Shown here one piece after another: positions 1 through 10,385 of a DNA stretch of 64,000 nucleotides. The notes under the pieces are model-generated. The model made no database searches. It was given only the letters and a program-made list of their open reading frames with translations, and had not been told where the DNA came from. The number at the start of each line of letters is the position of its first letter. The first letter of the stretch is position 1. Source of the DNA: Heterobasidion occidentale. Taxonomy: Eukaryota > Basidiomycota > Agaricomycetes > Russulales > Bondarzewiaceae. A program made the translations under genes and the position numbers. The stretch covers positions 806,001 through 870,000 of the forward strand of contig JBCAQO010000012.1 in NCBI GenBank assembly GCA_039111635.1, in the 5' to 3' direction.

Positions 1-8
1 TTCCCCCT

Positions 9-13
9 GTATC
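9..13. repeat. Left target-site duplication of the gypsy element (GTATC)
   Basis: The five bases GTATC directly precede the TG start of the left LTR and recur directly after the CA end of the right LTR at 10381-10385. Five-base duplications are normal for Ty3/gypsy integrases, so these mark the exact insertion site. Confidence 0.95.
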
Positions 14-844
14 TGTTAGGACCGCGTCCTAACACGTGCTTCGCACGTGAGGGGATGGGCTGGTCAAGTGCTTCGGACTTGTTACAGACTCGGACCGCTT
101 TTCATGACTCCTTACCATTTACATGCTAACGCATGAACGCTGATCTCCTGTTCCTGATTCTTGATGTGGACAGACATGGTTCCTGACCCCCGTTCCTGGT
201 TCTTGATCGATCAAAGATGTGGATGGACATTAGTGATTCGGATTACTATATTTGGTTACATGGCAGGTCGATGAGGCATTCTAGCTTACGGATCTCGATC
301 GTTGACTTCGGTACCTGAGAAGCGCACGGACCAGATCTGGATCCTGCCCTAGACACTTCTGTACGTAAATAGCCGAGATGAGCTTCTAAGAAGCTCAGCT
401 CGTTCACCTGTAATACACTCGATCTCTGCACTGCACCCGGCGTCTGGCTACCTTCTTAGCCCACGCTTCGTGATCTCTGTCAGATCTGAGAAACTCTTTG
501 CACGGTCTGACGAAGCACTGGACTCGTCTCCCTTCCCTCCCCTCCCTCTACTCATCCGCTTCTATACCGGGCTAGCTGCCTACCGCGTTCTCAGTTGGAC
601 ACCCCCTCGTGTCATCTGTTGGACAGGAGAAGATCATCCGGTTCCTCCTCATCGAGAAGACCTCGAAGATCACCTTCTCAATCTCTTCGAGAACAAAGCC
701 GACAGCGACCCCGAGTTCCTCGAAAGAGCCCAAAGACGATCCATCGTCTTCATCCATTGGAGTCTACGACTATACGAACCAGTGGAGGTTTAGCCTAGGG
801 ACCCCTTCGTGCATCGGTGCACGTGATAGGTCTCCGACCTAACA
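14..844 (+). repeat. 5' LTR of the gypsy element
   Basis: 831 bp, starting TG and ending CA, with inverted termini TGTTAGG/CCTAACA. The first 36 bases fold into two back-to-back hairpins: arms TGTTAGGAC/GTCCTAACA at 14-34 and CACGTGC/GCACGTG at 33-49. The last 40 bases hold CGTGCA/TGCACG (808-823) and TAGGTC/GACCTA (827-841). ORFs of 60-107 codons inside the LTR are repeated in each copy and show no domain; I do not treat them as genes. Confidence 0.93.
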
Positions 845-849
845 CTTGA

Positions 850-2165
850 ACGAGCTCTTTTATCCCTACTCTATTCAAGCTGGATCCCCAGCAGCGACAG
901 CTCTTTCTCTCATCCGTCAACAACATTTTAGCAATCGCCAACAGGGTAAACCTAACGGCAACCCCAGCAGCGACTCCTCAAGTTAGAATAAACAACCCCG
1001 GAGCTATAGAGGTCGCAAGACACCGGAACCCAGGAAAGGTTTATTCAGGAATAGCCACACTCAGGCTACAACAAGCACCCGAAATATTTATAGACCTCCT
1101 TAAAACTGGATATAGATTTTCCGGGATTTGCTTCGTCAACGAACCAAAGACACCGTTCACCCTCACGGACAACGGAGAGCCCGACGTCATCAGAGCAAGG
1201 AACTGCATCGAGATACACGACGGAAGACCAGACGATTTTCCCCATCGCCGTTATCCCCGATCTCAGAAGAACCATCGCAAGGAATATCGACACAGACGGA
1301 ATCAGAGCGGAACTCGTCAAGACAAAGGAGAACAGAGACCACGTCTCAATCCTCATCCACTGGACCTTCTCCTCAACCTAGGAAGACACACTGGAAGCTC
1401 CTAACTCCCCACCAGTCCGAACAGAAATTGAAGGGATCGTTTTTGTTGTCAGAAGAGGAGAGTTCGCCCACAAAACTTATCATCTCAGGACCCTCATCTC
1501 GGGACACACATTCTCCGAGATCATCCAGCTCATCGATCAAATTGATATTTCCGTCAACGAAATTATCAAAAGGGACCCAGACTTACAGGAAGCACTACAG
1601 GCAGGAAGAAGACAGGCAGTACCCTTCTTCTTCAAAGAATAAAGAACAACGGACGAAGTCGCAGCGGGATATCCTCCCGGCTACAGAACAGACCCAGCAG
1701 AAGTCTACGGAGATTTACCCGAAGACGTCGACAAGGACCAACTTTATTACGACGAAGGGAAAGAACACTTCTACTACGCGGGATTCCTCACCGGATTCTT
1801 CAAAGACCAAGGAAAGAGCAAATACGAATACGCAGCTTGGGGAGGAGAGACCGTCCCCGCACGACCCGACCTACACCTTGTTAAGATCGAGGACTACATC
1901 GCGAGAAAGACCTTCGACAAGCCTGAATCACCGACAAATAGGCATCGTGACTCGCCAAGACCGCACATACATACTCTACCCAGAGAAACAGCCAGTGGAA
2001 GTCGAATCTCTAGAAGAAACACGCCCGCTGCATCCCCTTACAAGAAACCACTCCCCAAGAAGACTTCCGAGCCCCAACACCGGAGTTTGTCCCCGAACCA
2101 GAGTATTTTGAAGCACCAAGTGGAAATCCGGAACCACCTGACGATCCAGAGCCCCGCCCGATACA
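850..2165 (+). pseudogene. Unidentified N-terminal module ahead of Gag (broken frame)
   Basis: Coding-looking sequence fills the 1.3 kb between the LTR and the Gag core but is split over frames. One block in frame 1, about 850-1225, includes the peptide KTGYRFSGICFVNEPKTPF. It continues in frame 2, about 1215-1960, through VIPDLRRTIARNIDTDGIR and YYDEGKEHFYYAGFLTGFF. A proline/glutamate-rich linker then leads toward Gag. The frame-2 block has two in-frame stops (TAG near 1378 and TAA at 1640-1642) and no clear ATG begins the first block. Composition and continuity suggest an N-terminal extension of the Gag polyprotein of roughly 400 residues. I do not recognise a family. An open frame of 327 codons at 1128-2111 overlaps it, but its basic, serine-rich translation looks like an out-of-frame reading. 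Confidence 0.5.
881..898 (+). other. Candidate primer-binding site (weak)
   Basis: TGG followed by ATCCCCAGCAGCGAC lies 36 bases after the 5' LTR. A primer-binding site should begin with TGG, the complement of a tRNA 3' CCA end, but usually sits within a few bases of the LTR. I could not match it to a specific tRNA. The string CCCCAGCAGCGAC recurs near 962, which weakens the call. Confidence 0.2.
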
Positions 2166-3110
2166 ATGTCGGCAGATACTGGAGGTAATGAGTCCAAGGG
2201 ACCAGCTATGGCCAAACCCACCACCTTCAATGGAAACAGAAAACGAACCGAGCAATTCCTCCACGAAATCGATCTAATGTTCCTGGCTAGGAAGAAGGTT
2301 ATGCGAACGAATTCGCCAAAATCGCTTACGCTCTATCGTATATGAAGGAAGGCTCGGCAGGGATATGGGCAAGAAACTTTACTCAGGCCAGGAACACGCT
2401 GAAGGATTGGAACAGATATACTTGGGCAGATACGGTCGGCTTCACATCCGTCCGCAAAAAGATAGCCACCGACTTCGAGGAGTTCAACAAAGAAGCGATG
2501 CTCGCGACAAACTGGCCCGAGTCAATCAAGGAAAAGAATCATTTAACACCTACCTTCAGCTGTTTGAACAGCTCGCAGCACTTGCTGGTGTAGACGGAGA
2601 AACCAAGAAAACCCATTTCCTGCGAGGACTCAAGTGGGAGTTGGCAAAAGGAATTTATGAAGATCCCTCTGCAGACGGGACATGGGAAGAACTAATCGAG
2701 AAGGCCAAAAAACACGAAAGAATGCGCATCGCAAGGGACCGAGCATACGACCTCCGAAAAAGGAAAATTCCAAATCTACACTCCGCGTACCTTTTACGAC
2801 GAGAGGGCACCCCAAGGCACGATAGGGAGCCCCAATACGAACTATGGATGTAGATGCAGCGGAAATGGAGGCCGACGCTGTCCGAACTCGCTTCAAGAAG
2901 CTTACCCCGGCAGAGAGAGATCGACTTGCCAAAGAAGGCAAGTGCTTCTTTTGCAAGAAGCCCGGGCATATGGTGCGCAACTGTCCTTCTCGACCCAAGA
3001 AGATTCCAACCCCCTCGTCGCAGACCGGTGCGCGAAGCAGAAATGGACGAAGGACAATTCGACGATGAAGACGTCGAAGAAGGAAAAAACAGAGTCAACA
3101 CATCCGCCAG
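2166..3110 (+). pseudogene. gag core: capsid-like domain and CCHC zinc knuckle (frameshifted)
   Basis: Reading starts well at ATG 2166 (MSADTGGNESKGPAMAKPTT) and continues as a typical Ty3/gypsy Gag capsid region, with motifs such as RKRTEQFLHEIDLMF, AYALSYMKEGSAGIWARNF and GKESFNTYLQLFEQLAALAG. It ends in a zinc knuckle, CFFCKKPGHMVRNC, near 2940-2985, which fits CX2CX4HX4C. The blocks lie in three successive frames, with breaks near 2297, 2525 and 2800. Gag packages the element RNA in cytoplasmic particles, and the knuckle binds RNA. As it stands no continuous Gag could be made. Confidence 0.85.
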
Positions 3111-3300
3111 ATGATGATGGGACTCAGCATGGAAGAAATCGAGGAAGTTCGAGCCTTTAGCGACTCGAAGAAATTTTTAAGGCCTCTCCCTCGGCAGCGG
3201 ATGTGGAGAGTAGGATTCTTGCAGGAAATCGGTACGCTCCTCTGGCCAGTAAAGATGCTGACCAAGAGCATGGACATCCAGATGTATTGTATCTTTCGGA

Positions 3301-3709
3301 ATGAAATCACATGGTGCACCATCCCTCCGACTCGAGACAATGCTCATAGGCAAGAATAGAAAAGCTGCTACACAAGCACTAGTGGACAGTGGAGCCACTG
3401 GAATCTTCATGCACCCTCGTTTCGTAGAAACACATCAAATCACTACACAAAACCCCCACCCTATCCCAGTCAGTACGGTCCAGAACACCGAGTTCAAGGG
3501 AGGGACCCATTACACGATTTGCCAACCTCAAATTACAGGTTCTCTAGGCGAAAAAGGGGTCGCATACAGAATCAGCAAGATTCTATATCGCGGAAATAGG
3601 AAAAGAGGACGTTATTTTAGGAACCAACTGGTTATTAGAACATAACCCAGAAGTCGACTGGCATGCCTACGGGCTACATTTACCAGATGCCCGCCCTCCT
3701 GCCAAATAA
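3301..3709 (+). pseudogene. Retropepsin-type aspartic protease region of pol (frameshifted)
   Basis: The catalytic motif appears as ALVDSGATGIFMHPRF near 3370-3420, the DSGA signature of retroviral-type proteases that act as homodimers to cut the polyprotein. A second typical element, DVILGTNWLLEHNPEVDW, lies near 3610-3660 but in another frame, so a break falls around 3590-3600. The protease sits between the Gag knuckle and reverse transcriptase, as in other Ty3/gypsy elements. About 3710-4220 encodes a less conserved linker, mostly in one frame. Confidence 0.8.
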
Positions 3710-3777
3710 AAGGAGGACCGGTAAAGCTAGAAGAGCTACAAGAAAACACAGGACGTCCTAAACCAAGCATACGGCGC

Positions 3778-5101
3778 ATGGAAACAGTACCGCAAACGGG
3801 CGACTCAATACCAGTGCAAAAGCCAGGAAAAGCAGTACCAGGCCGGAAAGTGGGAAACACCACAGTACCACATCCGCGGACAATACCTACAAGTCCGGAG
3901 TTCACAACTCGAAGGTTGAATGCCGAACGTCTGAAGGCCCGAACCAGAAATTATAAGGTTCCGACATGGGCTGAAGAAGACGTTCCGGAGGACGGTGACG
4001 GACTTCCGGCACTTCCCTCCAAGGATCTTGAAGAAGATGGAGTCTATCTCGTTAGATGCCTGGATACGGGAACGTTACAGGCACTGGAATTATACAACGA
4101 CTCCGAAGAAGGCGTCGATATACATCGCGCCGAAACCACGGAACTTCCATATGCCAACACACCGGCTCAAGGAAGCAAACCTGCCAAAGCAACGACAGGG
4201 AAACAAACCAAGCACACCAACTCGCAAAGACTGGCAGAAGAAGCCGCCAAAGGGAAACCCGAACTATCCTTCGAAGAAATAGTGCCGAAGGAATACTGGA
4301 ATTATAGGAAGGTTTTCGAAGGTCGACCAAAGGGACAGCTACCGCTCTCTCGACCTTGGGATCACAAAATAGAGATCAAGGAAGGAATGGATCACTCGCT
4401 CAAACCCAAACTATACAGTCTTAGCCCTGGAGAGCAAGTGGAACTCAAGAAATTCATAGACAAAAACCTCCAGAAAGGATTCATCAGAGAATCCAAATCG
4501 CACATGGCGTCCCCATTCTTCTTCATCAAGAAAAAGAATGGGAAACTACGACAGTAATGGACTATCGCAAACTCAATGAAATAACGATCAAGAACAAGTA
4601 CCCTTTGCCGATTATTCAAGAGTTACTGGACCTGCTAGCCGAAGCCGTGTACTTTTCACTAATGGATGTCGATACAGGATATAAAAAGTACGCATGAAGG
4701 AAGGAAGCGAGAAACTGGCCGCGTTCGTCACCAATTTAGGAATGTACGAACCTCTGGTGATGTTCTTTGGATTAACCAACTCGCCGGCAACATTCCAAAC
4801 TATGATGAACGCCCTCTTCAAAGACCTCATCTACGCCGGACTAGTGGCAATCTATATGGACGACATCCTAGTATTTTCTAAAACGATGGACGACCACATC
4901 CAGACAGTTCGAAAAGTTTTACAGATCTTACAGGACAACGATCTGTACCTACAACCCTCGAAATGCCACTTCCACAAAAAAAAATCGACTACCTTGGATA
5001 TGTTATATCACACGGACATCTGGAAATGGACCCGATTAAAGTGGCCGGCATTATGGACTGGCCAACACCTGGAAAAGTCAAAGAAGTGCAATCGTTTTTA
5101 G
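3778..5101 (+). pseudogene. Reverse transcriptase region of pol (frameshifted)
   Basis: From about 4270 the sequence matches gypsy reverse transcriptase: FIKKKNGKLR, then in the next frame VMDYRKLNEITIKNKYPLP, then EPLVMFFGLTNSPATFQTMM, and the catalytic motif YMDDILVFSK near 4854-4883. The three catalytic carboxylates (MDVD near 4663 and the YMDD pair) are present. Breaks occur near 4553, near 4685 and again at an A-run near 4975. The enzyme copies element RNA into cDNA, but no intact frame covers the domain here. Confidence 0.92.
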
Positions 5102-6620
5102 GTTTTTGCAACTTTTATCGCAGGTTTATCAAAGATTACTCAAAGATAGCACGACCGCTATTTGAGTTAACACAGAAAGAACGCACCTGGGATTGGACAC
5201 CAGCATGCGAAGAAGCGTTTCAAACACTAAAACGAATATTTACAGAATCTCCGGTGCTCGTTATGCCAGACACAAGGAACCCGTTTCGCATTGAATGCGA
5301 CGCTTCCGACTTCGCCACCGGAGCAGTTTTATCACAAGTCGCCAAAGATGGAAAATGGCACCCATGTGCTTATATTTCCAAGTCGCTCTCACCAACAGAA
5401 CGCAACTACCCAATCTATGATAAAGAGTTGCTAGCGGTCGTTCGAGCCTTTGAAGCTTGGCGACACTATTTGGAGGGCGCCGACCACCCGGTAGACGTCT
5501 GGACGGACCACAAGAACCTCGAATGGTTCCGTTCAAGCCAGAAACTAAACCGTCGACAAGCACGATGGTCACTCTACCTCTCGCGTTTCGACTACAAGTT
5601 GACGCACAAAGCAGGAGTCACTAATAAATCCGACGGTCTGTCACGGCGTCCAGACCATAAAAAGGGGGTGGAATTTGACAATTCAGGCGAAACACTCTTG
5701 GAGCCCAAACTTTTCAATGACACAGAAAATATCCGAAGACCTTTTGCAGAAATCAATGCCATTAATACAGACAACAGTTGGGACCCTCATCAAATACTTC
5801 ACATCAGGGCAACTGGACGAGGAGGCGTTACCATAATAGATGAAGACCTCCGGAAACGAATCATTGAAGAAAACAGGAAAGACGAATGGCTATTAGAAAC
5901 CTTAGCCAAGATTAAAACCTTAGGACCTCGAAACATGAAGAAAGGTTTACAAGAATGGAACGAAGAAGAAGGATTGGTCCTTCATCGAGGAAAAATATAT
6001 GTTCCTCGGAACGAACAACTTCGTCAAGATATCATCAAATTAAACCATGACAATCTAGCAGCAGGACATCCAGGACAAAGGGGAACTCTAGCATTAGTCG
6101 GACAAGAATTCACTTGGCCAGGAATATCAAACACAGTGCACCAATATGTGGAAGGATGCGCCATATGTCAATCCACCAAGAACGACACACATCCTACTAT
6201 GGTGCCCCTACAACCAACAGAAATTCCAGATCGACCCTTCGGAACAATAACCATGGATTTTATTACAGATCTACCAGAATCAAATGGATACGACTCGCTA
6301 CATGTAGTAACCGATCGATTCACCAAAACTGCAGTAATAACTCCATGCCTGAAAACCATCGACTCTGATGGAACGGCCAAAATCTTGCTAGAAAACACCT
6401 GGAGACGCTATGGACTGCCAGATAAAATCATATCGGATAGAGGAACTCAATTCGCTTCAAAAGTAGCACAAGCCCTACTCAAAGAATTAGGAATCAAATC
6501 CGCTTTAAGCACAGCCTATCACCCACAGACGGACGGTGCTACTGAACGAATGAATCAGGAACTGGAACAATACCTAAGAGCATTTTGCAGCTCTTCACAG
6601 GACGACTGGGCCGGACTAAT
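4963..6620 (+). pseudogene. RNase H and integrase core of pol (open over 600 codons)
   Basis: The longest open pol segment. It starts in the connection between reverse transcriptase and RNase H (KIDYLGYVISHGHLEMD), continues through RNase H (IECDASDFATGAVLSQ; YDKELLAVVRAFEAWRHYL; WTDHKNLEWF) and then integrase. The integrase zinc site HHCC is visible (H in KLNHDNLAAGHPGQ, then CAICQSTK), and the D,D-35-E catalytic triad lies in TMDFITDLP, ISDRGTQFAS and GATERMNQELEQYL. Frame is lost near 6605, where the true protein continues in the next reading. RNase H removes template RNA; integrase joins cDNA to the target and leaves the 5-bp duplication. Confidence 0.93.
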
Positions 6621-7109
6621 CCCTACGCGGAATACGCCCACAACACCCATCAGCACTCAGCCACGCAGAAGTCACCATTTGAACTTCTCCATGGATATCA
6701 ACCACGGGCTTACCCAGCCATCATCGGAAACACGAATGTCCCCACCGCCGACGCTCGCCTCGAAGCTCTGCAACGTGCTAGGAAGGAAGCACAAGCCAGC
6801 CTCGAAATAGCAGCCGAAGCCATGAGGATACAGCACGACCGTTTTGGAACGGACCTGCCGCCTTTCAAGAAAGGAGATCAAGTATGGCTTGATGGGAAGA
6901 ACATCCACACCGATCACCCATCAGAGAAACTGAGACCCAAACGCTTTGGGCCATTTGAAATCACCGACACCATAGGAAATGTCAACTTCAGGTTGAAACT
7001 GCCCAACAGCTGGAAGCGCATTCACGACGTCTTCCATGCTAGTCGACTCACGCCCTACAAGGAAAACGAGGTCTATGGCCCGAACTACCCTAAACGGCTC
7101 CGGACCTGA
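6585..7109 (+). pseudogene. Integrase C-terminal region
   Basis: A 174-codon open stretch continuing the integrase in a new frame: EYAHNTHQHSATQKSPFELL, then FKKGDQVWLDGKNI and SEKLRPKRFGPFEITDTIGN, and HDVFHASRLTPY. This is the usual C-terminal (GPF/Y-type) region of gypsy integrases that precedes a chromodomain. The last residues before the stop at 7107-7109 run out of frame; the protein resumes as APDLIEGQEEFEVEAIVGAR one frame over. Confidence 0.9.
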
Positions 7110-7684
7110 TCGAAGGGCAAGAAGAATTCGAAGTCGAAGCCATTGTCGGAGCTAGGCGCTTCGGACGATGGAAGATCCTGCAGTACCTGATCAAATGGAA
7201 GGGCTACCCGGAATCGGACAACTCTTGGGAAGCCGCGGCAAACGTCACTAACGCACAAGAAGCCATAAAGGACTTCTACCGCCGGCACCCTAGGGCAGTC
7301 AAAGGAATGGAAGCCTCCATTCTGGCCCTGGTGATCGAATTAGAACTCAACAGAGTAGCCGAAGAAGATCAAATCAGAAAGAAGCTCGAGAAGCATCCGA
7401 TCGGAAAGAAGCTTCTCGCTACAGGATTAGCTATCCCCCAGATCATGGAAGAGATCAACAAACGGATGACGCAGCTAAAGAAGCCGCCCCTGGTTCCTCG
7501 ATCAAAAGTGCCACCACCGGCGATCGACGATCAAGAAGCGCAGCCAAAGAAGCCCAATGTGGATCCGTCTCGATCAAAGCTGCAGCAGAAGCGATCGGAC
7601 AACTCTAATTGGCGGACTCAAGCATACCAGGAGCTACAAAAGCAGACCAACCGAGGATTGGCATGGCCAGGCAAACGACTATGA
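7100..7684 (+). pseudogene. Chromodomain at the end of integrase, with a basic tail
   Basis: The stretch EFEVEAIVGARRFGRWKILQ, YLIKWKGYPESDNSWE and DFYRRHP is a chromodomain of about 55 residues with the conserved aromatic and WKGY/NSWE features. In chromoviruses this domain reads histone methylation and steers insertion, often to heterochromatin. It is followed by about 130 residues rich in Lys, Glu and Gln, with repeated KKP motifs, ending at 7684. A one-base loss near 7090 separates it from the preceding integrase frame. Confidence 0.88.
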
Positions 7685-7822
7685 CCCCTTTCGACCCCAC
7701 TCTATCCACAGTAGCCGTTTATACCGTCGTCGCGACTCTTGCTCTCACCGCTGTCTCCATCGCCATCGCCCTTGTCCTCGGATCCCTCCACGCCGCTGCC
7801 ACCATTGGCGTCTCCTCCGTCG

Positions 7823-7830
7823 TATAAAAG
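7823..7830 (+). promoter_or_regulatory. TATA box inside the element, upstream of the 3' ORF
   Basis: TATAAAAG sits 51 bases before the ATG at 7881, after a C/T-rich stretch. Position, spacing and the matching downstream ORF suggest an internal promoter separate from the LTR. A chance match is possible. Confidence 0.45.
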
Positions 7831-7880
7831 ACACCCTGCATCGGACAGAGACGTTCCTCAGCATCCCAGCTACAACTCAA

Positions 7881-8803
7881 ATGTCCTTTGCCCCCACACA
7901 CCTCTTCTTACACAACTCACCCCGCTATATCTTTGCAACATCAGAATGTCTTCCGCTACCACTTCCCCTCACGCCTCAACACCTCCCCCCCAACCCCTTC
8001 ATCCTGCGCACCATCTCCCCGCCTACTACCACACCCACGCTCATTGACGACACAGACTCGGGTTACGACAGCGAGGATGACATCCCCTCGGAAGGCGTCC
8101 CGGTCGCGGATCCTCTTACAGAATTTGTTATTCCCCGTTTCCCGGCTGAAATGCCAAACCCTCACATCGCCGTTCCTCCGTTGGCTTTCGCCATTCACAA
8201 CGAAAACCCTCGCATCCGAATCCGCGCCATACCCAACCCCCTCTACGACATCCGTCTCTACCAGGACCTGAATACGAACCATAGCATCTACCACCTCACG
8301 CTCGCCGAGGACGAGGCACCTATCATTCTGAACCAACCTGGCTTGAAGAACCCCCGTGCCTTCCTTTTCTATTTACAGCAAGCAGTCTGGGCGCAAGACC
8401 TACCAGGTTTTCTCGGGGACCGCTCAACCAGACTCAGGCTATTCTCTCGCCAACCTCACCGTCACCTCCTACCGTATGAAAGGATTGATCAATCCCCCGC
8501 CATCCGCAACGGACATGATCAATTCCGACTGGGAGGAATCTTCACCACCAGCTCCATCCTCCTACAGGCGCACGCCATACCAGCCTGGCTCGATGTTGGC
8601 TCGAATCCGCTACAAGGAGAACACGATCCGTTGGTTCCGATTCGCAGGGACATAACGGAGCACGTCTAGAGATCGAAGAGTACGTTCCTAAAGGACTACT
8701 GCCGACCCAATCCTTTCCGCTTAACAGTCGAGGGGTTCACCCCATTGCGTGCTACTGGCCCGGCGGATGTACCCCGGAGGATAACGTTAGGCCCTGGGTA
8801 TGA
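7881..8803 (+). pseudogene. Additional 3' ORF of the element, unknown function (frameshifted)
   Basis: From ATG 7881 an acidic and proline-rich head (DDTDSGYDSEDDIPSEGVPV) leads into sequence that looks like a folded domain: NPRIRIRAIPNPLYDIRLYQ, LNTNHSIYHLTLAEDEAPII and FLFYLQQAVWAQDLPGF. The same protein seems to continue one frame over near 8405 (DSGYSLANLTVTSYRMKGLI, MLARIRYKENTIRWFRF) and again near 8650 (ARLEIEEYVPKGLLPTQSFP) to a stop at 8801-8803. That gives about 300 residues. Ty3/gypsy elements do not usually encode this. I recognise no domain; env-like and captured host gene are both open, though I see no clear signal peptide or membrane anchor. Confidence 0.5.
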
Positions 8804-9532
8804 CCAAACCGGATATAAAGGAACAGGGGTTTCACCAGATCGACGCTGAGGAACCCATGACAGTCGATCCCCCGAGCCCGATCTCCGGCGGTAAACCCCT
8901 TTCAGCCCACCGACGAGAGGAGACGCTGAATTCACGCGACCCACAGTCCCCCTTACGACCCCGAACAAGTCGTCAGGATCGCCAGGTACTTCAGCCGCTA
9001 CCGGTACCACCCCCGTCACCCACTGCTGTGTCCCCATCCCCCCCCCTAATCGGCGACGACCTCATCCGTCCTATCATTGTCGACGAAGCCTCCCCCCAGT
9101 CGCCGGACCATTCCTGTCGCAACTGAAGAAGGATGGCCTGCAGACGCATTGGACTCCGAAAACGTCTGGCCTAACCCGCCTACTCTCCCGCCTTCTCCAC
9201 CCACCGACCCGCCACTCGTACCTGCTGGGAATGTGGACGCGCCGGCCATCTCGTCGTGGGATGTCCAATCACGGGCATTCGCCAGAGAACGGACGTTACG
9301 GCGCGCGGCTTTCTTCAAGACTATGACAGGCATCGCATGCAGTCCGGCGCCTTCGTCTACAGATGGATAGGACGGCTGAAGAATACGGATACCACAAGCA
9401 GGCGTTGGATCATTTAATCGACACCGCAAACTGGACCGGATACCCCGCTCGGAAACCCCACCTTCGACGATGTTCACCTGAGGAGACCCGCCCCTACCAT
9501 CGGTGCACCCGCCAAGCGCCGAAGACTTGTAT
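8800..9532 (+). pseudogene. Further coding-looking sequence before the polypurine tract
   Basis: An ATG overlapping the previous stop (ATGA at 8800) opens 108 codons rich in Pro, Ser and Asp. Another 97 codons in a different frame at 9077-9370 read SENVWPNPPTLPPSPPTDPP and WDVQSRAFARERTLRRAAFF. A third short frame at 9363 reads EEYGYHKQALDHLIDTANW. The pieces look like parts of one broken low-complexity protein, perhaps the end of the 3' ORF. No family recognised. Confidence 0.3.
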
Positions 9533-9545
9533 AGAGAGGGGGTAG
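9533..9545 (+). other. Polypurine tract of the gypsy element
   Basis: AGAGAGGGGGTAG abuts the TG of the 3' LTR. This is where plus-strand DNA synthesis is primed after RNase H cleavage, and its position fits exactly. Confidence 0.85.
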
Positions 9546-10380
9546 TGTTAGGACCGCGTCCTAACACGTGCTTCGCACGTGAGGGGATGGGCTGGTCAAG
9601 TGCTTCGGACTTGTTACAGACTCGGACCGCTTTTCATGACTCCTTACCATTTACATGCTAACGCATGAACGCTGATCTCCTGTTCCTGATTCTTGATGTG
9701 GACAGACATTGGTTCCTGACCCCCGTTCCTGGTTCTTGATCGATCAAAGATGTGGATGGACATTAGTGATTCGGATTACTATATTTGGTTACATGGCAGG
9801 TCGATGAGGCATTCTAGCTTACGGATCTCGATCGTTGACTTCGGTACCTGAGAAGCGCACGGACCAGATCTGGATCCTGCCCTAGACACTTCTGTACGTA
9901 AATAGCCGAGATGAGCTTCTAAGAAGCTCAGCTCGTTCACCTGTAATACACTCGATCTCTGCACTGCACCCGGCGTCTGGCTACCTTCTTAGCCCACGCT
10001 TCGTGATCTCTGTCAGATCTGAGAAACTCTTTGCACGGTCTGACGAAGCACTGGACTCGTCTCCCTTCCCTCCCCTCCCTCTACTCATCCGCTTCTATAC
10101 CGGGCTAGCTGCCTACCGCGTTCTCAGTTGGACACCCCCTCGTGTCATCTGTTGGACAGGAGAAGATCATCCGGTTCCTCCTCATCATCGAGAAGACCTC
10201 GAAGATCACCTTCTCAATCTCTTCGAGAACAAAGCCGACAGCGACCCCGAGTTCCTCGAAAGAGCCCAAAGACGATCCATCGTCTTCATCCATTGGAGTC
10301 TACGACTATACGAACCAGTGGAGGTTTAGCCTAGGGACCCCTTCGTGCATCGGTGCACGTGATAGGTCTCCGACCTAACA
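9546..10380 (+). repeat. 3' LTR of the gypsy element
   Basis: 835 bp. It matches the 5' LTR except for one extra T near 9710 and one extra CAT/ATC triplet near 10187. It has the same terminal hairpins and TG...CA ends. Confidence 0.95.
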
Positions 10381-10385
10381 GTATC
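10381..10385. repeat. Right target-site duplication (GTATC)
   Basis: Matches bases 9-13 exactly and directly follows the 3' LTR. Confidence 0.95.

Larger units (their letters stand above)
14..10380 (+). mobile_element. Full-length Ty3/gypsy LTR retrotransposon (chromovirus)
   Basis: A 10.4 kb element bounded by direct LTRs that begin TGTTAGG and end CCTAACA, flanked by a perfect GTATC duplication. Domain order is Gag with a CCHC knuckle, aspartic protease, reverse transcriptase, RNase H, integrase and chromodomain, which is the Ty3/gypsy order with the chromovirus hallmark. The LTRs differ only by a 1-base and a 3-base indel as far as I can see, so insertion looks recent. No frame is intact: gag, protease, reverse transcriptase, integrase and the chromodomain junction all change frame, and the region before gag has in-frame stops. 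The element may be a defective copy mobilised in trans, or part of the damage may be sequence error. It also has unusually long non-canonical coding regions before Gag and after Pol. Confidence 0.95.

Noticed and set aside
246..431. Repeated 61- to 108-codon ORFs inside the LTRs
   Set aside because: They recur only because the LTR recurs, and they overlap each other on both strands; no sign of a conserved protein.
1128..2111. 327-codon plus-strand ORF inside the gypsy element
   Set aside because: Very basic, Ser/Thr/Arg-rich translation overlapping more protein-like readings in the other two frames; it is an out-of-frame shadow.
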